A DNA stretch of 64,000 nucleotides from the NCBI GenBank assembly GCA_020796225.1, contig CM036754.1, forward strand, positions 38,992,279 through 39,056,278, written 5' to 3'. A model generated the notes under the pieces. That model was not told the DNA's origin, did not search any database, and was given only the letters and a program-made list of their open reading frames with translations. Numbering within the stretch: position 1 is the stretch's first letter; every line of letters starts with the position of its first letter. This document shows, piece after piece, positions 1-10,300 of the stretch. The position numbers and the translations under genes were made by a program. Source of the DNA: Arion vulgaris. Its lineage: Eukaryota; Mollusca; Gastropoda; Stylommatophora; Arionidae.

Positions 1-197
1 GTTATTATGTGTTTTGCCATTGCTACATAGTTTTACTGCAGTCTTCCTTTATATCGATAATACTATAAGTAAAACTAGAAAGACTTCTTGTAAGGGAAGC
101 AACTCAAGCCGCTCAATGGAATTCTGCTGTGGCACAGTGTGCGACCAAAAACGTAGAAAGAGTTAGTATACTGGGTACATTATATCAGTGAACAAGT

Positions 198-448
198 CTT
201 CTTCTAATGCTCCACATCAACCCCTTGTCAACCACTCTGTGATTTGTATGTGATCTGAGCCTAAGAGTGATTGTACATTGTGCCAGTTATGTGCCTACAA
301 GTAGGCCAGCTCATCCAATTTCCGCGCTGCTTTTTATTTACTAGGGTAGCATCCTAGGGCCTACATCAGTTGCCTCTTACATCATGCATTGTAGGTTGCA
401 GTGGTACTATTCTTTGCTTCCCTTCTGGGCCCTGGCACCACACAGACG
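198..448 (-). mobile_element. SINE-A copy
   Basis: First of about thirteen SINE-A copies. On its own strand the family starts YGTGTGKTGCCGGGGC, passes through CATGTCGTAAGAGGCGAC and a CTAGTAAATAAAAAGC block, and ends GTTCGAAGAAGAAG. The GAA-rich end is taken as the 3' end. No clear polymerase III A or B box was found. Confidence 0.8.
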
Positions 449-469
449 AATGAACAAGTAATCAATAAG

Positions 470-830
470 ATCGTTGGAAGCAACAGATATATGGTTTTAT
501 CGAAGAGTGCTAAAAATTCCATGGACAGAGAAGAAAACAAATGATGAGGTTTTAAATCAGGCCTGCACACAAAGAAATCTTATCAAAAGAATCCGACAAT
601 CAAGGTTCTTCGGGCATATAATGTGAAGAGAAGGTTCAGAACATTTGGTGACTACAGGCAAAATTCAGGGAAAGAGACATTGTGGTAGACAGAGGTAAAA
701 GATGTTGGATGGCTTGACATCGTGGTTGGACAAAAGATCGACGTCAGAAAAGATTAACTGCACCAAGGAGAGAGTTGTGGAGAGACATGATCGCCTACAC
801 CCACATACATGGAGCTTGGTTGATTGACAA
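470..830 (+). mobile_element. L-E LINE 3' fragment
   Basis: It encodes RVLKIPWTEKKTNDEVLNQA and then RFFGHIM, stop, REGSEHLVTTGKIQGKR, the familiar C-terminal part of non-LTR retrotransposon reverse transcriptases. It has in-frame stops and is a dead fragment upstream of the first BRF1 exon. Confidence 0.75.
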
Positions 831-879
831 TAAATCATAGCGCCAGTACTTTACAACATTTATGTCAAATCTAAATTTC

Positions 880-1007
880 TACTATGCTTTTTATTTACTA
901 GGGTAGCTTCCCGAGGTCCTACATCAGTCGCCTCTTACGACGTGTCTTGTAGGTCGCAGTGGTACTATACTTTGCTTCCCTAATGGGCCCCGGCACCACA
1001 CGGGTGC
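880..1007 (-). mobile_element. SINE-A, 5' half only
   Basis: It matches the element from the CTAGTAAATAAAAAGC block to the GTGGTGCCGGGGC start; the GAA-tailed half is missing. Confidence 0.75.
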
Positions 1008-1146
1008 TCACAATTCTAAAAGCCATTGTTTAAAACAAAATCTGCACTTATTATTTGAATAATTAAAAAGATGTATCTTTCATTTCTTGATTCAAATTTA
1101 AAACTCACAAGTAACCTTGACATCTGCCTGTTTTATTCTTCTTTAG

Positions 1147-1335
1147 ATAGTGTCGATGGAATGAAAGAGATTGATACAACTGTTAAACTCATAGATGAAG
1201 AGACGGTCAAGGAAGCAGCAGGGGAGGACTGGAAGACAGGGGTTGATGTTACAGAGGATGATGATGATGATAGAATCACTATTATAAAGGAAGACAGTGG
1301 TAGCGGAAGTATCCCGGAGATAACTGTTTCTGCAG
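1147..1335 (+). CDS. BRF1: BRF1 exon a: acidic linker
   Basis: Acceptor after TTATTCTTCTTTAG, donor GTTGGT at 1336, phase 1 at both ends. It encodes an acidic, low-conservation linker with a DDDDD run, lying between the cyclin repeats (outside the window) and homology block II. An alternative acceptor AG at 1149-1150 is possible. Confidence 0.75.
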
Positions 1336-4300
1336 GTTGGTTATCATTAGTTTATTATCATTTATTTTTACCTCTATTCTAGAACTGTTTTCCTCTCATT
1401 TATCCCAGTAACTTTCATTTATCACAGTAACTTTCTTTCATTTATCCCAGTAATTTTCATTTATCACAGTTATATCTTTCATTTATCACAGTAATTTTCT
1501 CTCATTTCTCACAATAACTTTCATTTATCCCAGTAACTTTCTCTCATTTATCACAGTAATTTTCTCTCATTTATCACAATAACTTTCATTTATCCCAGTA
1601 ACTTTCTTTCATTTATCACAGTAATTTTCTCTCATTTATCACAATAACTTTCATTTATCACAGTAACTTTCTTTCATTTATCATACTTTCATTTATCACA
1701 GTAACTTTCTCTCATTTATCACAGTAATTTTCTCTCATTTATCACAATAACTTTCATTTATCCCAGTAACTTTCTCTCATTTATCACAGTAATTTTCTCT
1801 CATTTATCACAATAACTTTCATTTATCCCAGTAACTTTCTCTCATTTATCACAGTAATTTTCTCTCATTTATCACAATAACTTTCATTTATCACAGTAAC
1901 TTTCTTTCATTTATCCCAGTAACTTTCATTTATCACAGTAACTTTCTCTCATTTATCACAGTAATTTTCTCTCATTTATCACAATAACTTTCATTTATCC
2001 CAGTAACTTTCTTTCATTTATCCCAGTAACTTTCTCTCATTTATCACAGTAACTTTCTCTCATTTATCCCAGTAACTTTCATTTCTAAAAGTAACTTTCT
2101 CTCCTTTCTATATCTTTCTCTCATTTCCAAAATTACCTTCCTCTTATTTAACACTTTCGCTGCCACCGCAGACAAAAGTCTGCGAAAGACCAACTCTCTT
2201 TCACTGCCATGATTGATTTTTGCCGTCCGTGGTACATCTTTTTATCATGTGGAGTTTCGCTGACCATACACCGGTATTACATTATGCACGACATCCATGT
2301 TGTTCAGAAGAGCTCTTAAAAATGGCAGATCTAGCGTACATGCGGTAAAATACAATAAGTCCAATTTTAAATGAATTTTTTCAGAAGAATAGTACCACTG
2401 TGACATACAAGGCATGTCGTAAGAGGCAACTGATGTAGGACCTAGAGAAGCTACTCTAGTAAATAAAAGCGTCACATAAATCAGATGTACTGGTCTACTG
2501 TAGGCGCATAACTAGCACAATCGCTCTTAGGCTCAGATCACATACAAATCACACAGAGTGGTTAACAAGTGGTCGATATGGAGCGTTCAAGGAAGATGAA
2601 TTCGTCCCATTTTTTGTTTATTATTTTTTGCATACACATTTATATAATAGCACAATTTCTATTCATGTTTGAAAAACAAGAACCAGATTTCACAAAATTA
2701 TTTTCCTTCTATCTTCCTACTTCTGTCTTCTCACTTCTGTCTTCATACTTCTGTCTTCTTACTTCTGTCTTCTTACTTCTGTCTTCATACTTCTGTCTTC
2801 CTACTTCTGTCTTCTTACTTCTGTCTTCTTACTTCTGTCTTCTTACTTCTGTCTTCCTACTTCTGTCTTTTGGTGTAGCATGTCTTATTGTTCTTTCTTT
2901 CTTCAGCAGAGAATACAGATGAAATCAGATATAAAAAAGAGGAAAATGTTGATAATCAAAAAGAAGGTGATGATGAGACTGGAAAAATTCTGGCAAAAAT
3001 TGAGAATGGAGAACTTGACTTGACTGGCATCGATGATGAGGAGATTGATAAGGTAATAGATTAAATTCTAGGTCAGTGTTGGATGGTAGAAATGTTGTAG
3101 TTGACATGTGGTGGTTGATATTGGATGAGAAATATGGAAAGAGAATATTTTAGTAGCTCTGTACATAAAACCTTGTTATTTTAGTTAGCTCTGTACATAA
3201 AAACTTCTGTTAGTTTAGTAGCTCCATACGTATACACTTATTTTATTAGCTCTGTACATAACAACTTTTTTTTAGTAGCTCTGTACATAAAAACTTGTAT
3301 AAAACATATTGTTCTGAAGGTTATGAGTTCAAATCTGGACTGTGTCGTTTGGTTCATGTGTACAGTTTCGTCTCAGAGATTACTTCAGATTGTAGCCAAA
3401 GCTACGCAGTTCATGCCTTGTGCAATACTCTCCGAAGGTGGTGCGCCGTTTCTATGGAGACGAACTGAGCTATATAAGGGAGACCTGGTACAATCAAGTC
3501 ATTCCTTTACCTCTAAATTTTATTTCAATGAATGAGCTCATGATTTGCACCTGTTTAACTTTGTAATTCCCAGTATTTCAGAAAAGGTCCCAATTGAACT
3601 CCCAGCACTGGTGAAATTCCGAAGGACTGTAAGAGTGGCAAAGTTCGGCTCCAGACAAGCTATTTGATGATGAATATATTTGTGAAATTATCAGTAATGG
3701 AGTTATGCAGGGGGGTAAAATAAAGATATAAGTTTGTTTACTGAACATTTTCATTTTCTTTCAGTTAATAATGTCCGAGGAAGAGATACAGCACAAGGCC
3801 AAGTGGTTCGACTTAGAGTTTGGAGACTATATGGAAATTGTTCGAGGTATATTTTCTTGTTAATGACTTCTATTTGAACACTTTAGGCTTATTGACAGAA
3901 TTATTGTTTGTTCCAAATTCGTGAAAATCTTTACCAACCGATATAATATCAATCACTTGACAGGAATGTTTTTTTTTTTTTTTTTACATTTTGCTATTGA
4001 TAACAGTCGCGACCTGCGTAAAATATTTGTTGCTCACCCACACCATTAGTGCTACAATATTTTACTTATTTGTTCTTTTCTTTCTCCAATCCTGTCGTCT
4101 TGCCTCACAGCGTCAGGATAAGAAGAGATTTATAGAACAAGTCCTAGTGTGTGCTTCATAAGTGGTGTCCGTCGTCCCCTCTGTTATATCTGAGGTCCAC
4201 CTTTACGTGGCGACCTTTTGCTTTGTATCCATTGTATTGGAGCAAAATTGGTCTTTGAGGTGCACTTATTCTTCTCTTCCACCATTTACTTCTTTATAGA

Positions 4301-7300
4301 AGTTGAGAGGGGGTAATGATCTTGTGTGTGCTTGTTTTAAGGCACTTTGTAAGCTGATATTCATTTTCGTAAGACTGTTCTTGATGCTGTCGCTCCATCT
4401 TTTGCATGGTCTTCCTCTCCTTTGTACTCATAATACTTTTTCTGTGTGCCTCTCGGTGGTAGGCGATACCAGGACATTCTTGTCAGGTGTCCAAACCATT
4501 TAATCTGTTGTTCTTTTATGAATTGCATGATTGGTTTCACATCAAGTCTTCTTCTGATTTCTTCATTTCTAATTTTGTCTCTTATTTTCACACCTGCAGC
4601 TCTTCTAAGACACTTCAGTTATCAGTTATATGAGGACTATCATCATAGCACTCGGACATGTCCATAGGTGCTCCGATCTCCACCTCAGCAAATCCAGCAA
4701 CCCAACACGCCAGTTCGATGTTGATTAATCAATCTCTTTGCATATTTAGTATGTCGTTCTTTTCGGGCTGCACCAATATTGACACCCATCTCTTTCAATC
4801 TGGTCAGCGAGTGGATTCACAGCCCTGAAACTCCTCTGTTCGGAAAGACTCTCTCAATGCGTGAAGAATGTCACTTGATCCATGGCAGCTCCCTCTGATA
4901 TTGTAGCTAAGCCAGCCAATCTATCAACTCGTTCATTACTCCTAACTCCTGCGTGCCCAGGGACAAAAATAAAGGTGATTTCTCTGATCATTGTCTGTAC
5001 CAGGACCTCCACCCAGTTGCGTCTCACCATACCTGATTCGACTTTACGAATCATGCTCATGGAGTCACTGAGTATGAAAACATGAAGTAATTGTGAGATG
5101 TCAACCAGTTCACCGCCTCCGTAACCGCCGAACCTCCATTGTCAAGCTACTTGTGGTTGTTGCGTAGGCCCCACTGGCCTCTCTTATTATTTTTCCTCCT
5201 GAGCGTGTGAAAAGCCCACGCACAGCGTTGTTGGCGAATGACTGAACCATCGGTGTAAATACATAAACTCTTCAAATAAAAGTTACATAAAACAAAAGCC
5301 GGAGCATCAAAAACATTCATAGTAAACTCATGAGTTAGACAGGGATGTGTGCTTGCCCCACTGCTGTTTGAGGTGCACTGTCTGTTGGTAATCTGCTTAT
5401 GTGGCGAACCATTTAATTTGTTGTTTCTTGATGTTCAGTACTGATGTTGTACCCACCTTATTCCTGATGTCTTCATTTCTCAACCGGTCTCCTCTTGTTA
5501 CCCCAGCATTCTGCGTAGACACTTCATCTTTGTCGTGACTAGTTTTCTTCTACCATTTGATGTCAGCATCCAAGTTTGGCACTATAGCATAAATTATTTG
5601 TTATTAGTACAATAACATCGATGCTGATTTGGTATGCATGTAGAAGTTTAACAGTACGGTACTCAAGTATTTCTGTAATTATGCATTTGTGTGTTATTTA
5701 TTTTCATTGATATAAGTGGAAGGTATCATTTGTTCACTATGTTACATTGCTTTTTATAATATGTAAAAGGGATACGCATTTGCAAACATTCGCCACCATT
5801 TTGTGTATTACTGTAAATTCTAAACTTTGATTTATCATTTTGTTGTGCTAATGCTACATTATATAATAAAAAGCGCTCTCCATCAACCAAGTTACCTGCC
5901 AAATTAGTTAAACATGAATTTATAAGGTAGAGAGATATATAAGACTGCCTACAAAAAATTACTATTATGCATCCTGTAGATTTATTTCTTCTTCTTTGAA
6001 TTCGTTCTTTACGACCAATTTTAATCACTCTTTGTGATATGTTTGATCTTTGCCAAGAACGTGTATATGTTGCACATTGGTTTGGTAGGCCCTAAACGCA
6101 TAGACTTCTACGTGTTTAGGATACGTGCATCCGATTTCAGCCAAACCTCCTTAGTCGCTATGGCAGGTAACAGTTGTTCTATTCTTTACACCTCAAATTT
6201 GGACCCCGGTAACCACTTGGCAAGATTTATTTCAAATTAAACTGTATTCACAAATTTTGGAAAGAACTATAGATTATCTAAAGCAGTGATATCCAATGTT
6301 TTTTAAAATTTTGGTACATCTAAATAATAGGGCAAGCAAAAACATCGTTCCTGAAAAGGAGAAGTACTATCTGCAACAAGTCTTTGTCAATTGTGATCAG
6401 AATGTGAGTTATTCAGTGCTACATAGAACCAATACTGACATACGGATGCGAGTCATGGACAATCAACACACAGTCAGTCATCATTTTTCGGACATGTGAT
6501 GAGGAGGGGGGTTTAGAACACATTGTGACAGCTGGTAAAATCGAGGGTAGCGAGACAGAGACAGAGAGAAAAATTTTGATGGCCTGATTTCTTGGCACGG
6601 TAGAGCGTCAACATCTGAGTTGATAGCAAAGATAGAGATTTGTGGAGATCCATGATTGCCTACGCCAGCCGACACTGCACCTGATGATGATGTTGATATC
6701 TAACTAATGAATGTGGAGACACGCACACATCTAACTAATGAGATTGTGGAGGTGTGGGAGTCATGTGACAACTACAATAATAATACTAATATTGATTACT
6801 GAACTGATGTCACAGCACACCAGGCAGAACCATAGGTACTGAGTCTCTTCCAACAGAGTATACACATACTGATGGTTTCTGTAGCTTGCTGGTTCATAAA
6901 ATTAACTACATCTTGTTTGATTTGTCTTGTAGAAAGAGAAGAAAAACGAAGAATAAAAGAAGAAGCTGCAGCAAAAAAGAAAGAAAAGAATGTAAGTAAA
7001 TATCCATACTATTTAGCAATAGTTGAGCATTGTTCTTTATTCTTATAATTGTATCTTCAGCTTTCTCATTGTAGTGATGTAGTGTGTGCTTGTTCTAATG
7101 CATTTTGTAAACTGTTATTCATTTTCTTAAGGCTGTTCTTGATGTCATCGCTCCATCTTTTGCATGGTCTTGCTCTGTACTCGTTATACTTTTTCTGTGT
7201 GACTCTTTCTTGCTTTGTCTCAGCATGCACGATTCTAGAAATAAAAGACCTTAATTGTAGCAGCCCTCAAAATTAGATCGTGGCGCCTTTATAATGCCGG

Positions 7301-10300
7301 GGCTTGCAAGGAAGCAAAGAATAGTAATACTGTGACCTATAAGGCATGTCATAAAGAATAGTAATACTGTGACCTATAAGGCATGTCATAAAGAATAGTA
7401 ATACTGTGACCTATAAGGCATGTCATAAAGAATAGTAATACTGTGACTGACCTACAAGGCATGTCATAAAGAATAGTAATACTGTGACCTATAAGGCATG
7501 TCATAAAGAATATTTAATACTGTGACCGACCTATAAGGCATGTCATAACTGTGGTAGAGACCTAGGAAGCTACCTAGTAAATAAAAAGCATCATAGAATA
7601 CGGATGTGCTGGCCTACATGTAGGCACCGCATAAATGGCATAGCATACAATTGCTCTTAGGCTTGGATCACATACAAATCACAAAGAGTGGTTAACAAGT
7701 GGTCAATATGGAGGTGTTCGAAGAAGATGATCAGGGACTCTCACAGATGACACAGTTCTTGCACTGCTTCTGACATCTCCCTGTATAAGAAAGAGACCAG
7801 AGTAGACATGGTTATTGGTTACTAAACTGACGTCATTGCACTCTGGGCAGACCCATAGGTGCTCAGTCTCCCCAACAGATATCAAAGAGTATGCATACTG
7901 ATGGTTCCCGTGGCTCGCTAATTAAACACACCTCTCACTCTGCCCCTAAGGCATCCAGTTCTACATGTACATGGGTAACTGCAGACTGCCTAAATCGCTT
8001 GATAAATTCAACATCTATTTTAGTGTCCTCATCCAATAGACAGTCGCGAAGAGACCGAAGAACATCCCCTTATCCATCTTCAACTCCCCAACAATCGATG
8101 CTGTTGATGCAAGCCTGTCCACTCATTACAGTAAACACCGATGCCCAGGACAGTATATCCATGTAAGCCTCTGGAGGTTAGAAACTTATACATGGTTACT
8201 CACCAAAGTGCAATGATGATGGTTCCAATCAATCATGAGCTTTGATGCATGTCTTCTGTTACTTTAGTCTTTCGTTATTTTTGTCTTCCGTTATTTTAGC
8301 CTTCCATTATTTTAGTCTTGTTTATGATTTTCTTCATTTAAATATTCCAGCCAAAAGCAAAAAAGAAAAGAAAGGGAGGTTACAATCTAGAAACAGAATT
8401 AGCAGAATGTATGGAGATCTTAGAGAAAGGAATCCGTGAGAAGAAACTATCTGACAAGATCAACTACAACGTTCTCAGTGCTTTAGATGATACTTCTCCC
8501 AGGAAACCTCTCACAAATGAACCGATAGAAATTGTTGATGATGGTACTATAAGTGTTGGTGATTTAACTGAGCAGAAGCCACAGATCGTTAACAGGTTAG
8601 TGTTATCATTTTATATTTCTTGTTTTCTCTAATCTTGTGTTGCCTCACAGTGTCAGAAGATATTTATAGAACAGATGTTTGTGTTTGCTTCATAAATAAT
8701 GTTTGTCACTGTCTCTGTTATTTCTGTAGTTCACCTTTTGCTTTGTATCCACTTTGTATCAGAGTAGCATTCTTCTATTTCTTCTTCACCTTTCAACTCC
8801 CAACATGTCTTCAACAAACATCTTCCAGCTTTCTCTCTCTTGCCTTTTATTCTCTTCCTCTCTCTTGCCCTTTGCTCTCTTTCTCTCTCTTGCCCTTTGC
8901 TCTCTTTCTCTCTCTTGCCTTTTATTCTCTTCCTCTCTTGCCTTTGCTCTCTTCCTCTCTCTGCCCTTTGTTCTCTTCCTCTCTCTTGCCTTTTGCTCTC
9001 TTCCTCTCTCTTGCCCTTTGTTCTCTTCCTCTCTCTTGCCCTTTGTTCTCTTCCTCTCTCTTGCCCTTTGCTCTCTTTCTCTCTCTTGCCTTTTATTCTC
9101 TTCCTCTCTCTTGCCCTTTGTTCTCTTCCTCTCTCTTGCCCTTTGTTCTCTTCCTCTCTCTTTCCCTTTATTCTCTTCCTCTCTCTTGCCCTTTACTCTC
9201 TTCCTCTCTCTTGTCTTTTATTCTCTTCCTCTCTCTTGCCCTTTGCTCTCTTACTCTCTCTTGCCTTTTATTCTCTTACTCTCTCTTGCCCTTTGTTCTC
9301 TTCCTCTCTCTTGCCCTTTGCTCTCTTTCTCTCTCTTGCCTTTTGCTCTCTTACTCTCTCTTGCTCTTTGCTCTCTTCCTCTCTATTACTTCCAATTCTT
9401 TCCAACGTCTTGCCTATCCTTTTAATATCAGTCTCCAGCTCTCTTCTCCGGGTATTTCTAGGGTTTTCCCTGCAGGTTCCAAAACCATGCCTGTCTTGCA
9501 ATGCTTTTGATCGGTCTTCTCAATGTGCTTCCTATACTAAATATTTATTAATGTCATTAATATATTTATTGTCATTAATTTATTTATTTATAAAATATTT
9601 ATGAATGTCATTAATTCATTTATTTATGAATTATTGATTCCCAGATTTAGAAAGTCATCGTTATCAGAACCAAATACTAAAAAGGTGAGATTGTATTCTT
9701 TGAAGACTTCTTCGAACTCTCCACTTGTTAAACCACTCTGTGATTTGTGTCTGATCTGAGCCTAAGAGCGATTGCATGTTGTGCCAGTTGTGCGCCTACA
9801 AGTAGGCCAGCACATTCGATTTTTATTTACTGGGGTAGCTTTCCTAGGCCCCTACCGCAGTAGCCTGTATGACATGCCTTGTATGCCGCAGTGTTACTAT
9901 TATTTGCTTTCCTTGTGGACCCCGGCAACACACATGTGTATTTGAGGCACCTGTTAGAACATTGACATTGTTGCATATGATGGTTGTAGTTACCGTCAGT
10001 AAGTTCATATTGACAAAATAATCAAAACAAAATGAAGTAAATTGTGTGAATTTTGTTTCTTCTTTTTCTACATTTCTAACAGAATTGTCATTTATAAATC
10101 ACATTTAGTAAATAAGTATGCCAAGATGTGAGCGTGTTAAACTGAGTAACTCTAGTACATCCTTCTCCAAGCTAAACAACGTCAGGAAATCCCTTCAGTA
10201 CAACACAAGCACTAAACTAGGAATGTGTCTGATATTTTCATCCCTAGGCACGCAGGAGTCAAGGTTAATGAACGAGCTGATAGATTAGCTGGCATTGCTA

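Noticed and set aside
5726..6028. 100-residue minus-strand frame as a gene
   Set aside because: No recognisable motif, AT-rich, inside a BRF1 intron; chance length.
8620..9604. Three overlapping open frames of 223-296 residues, Leu/Ser/Phe-rich, looking like membrane proteins
   Set aside because: They are read from a 25-bp tandem repeat, which cycles through the frames; no start context, domain or splice support.
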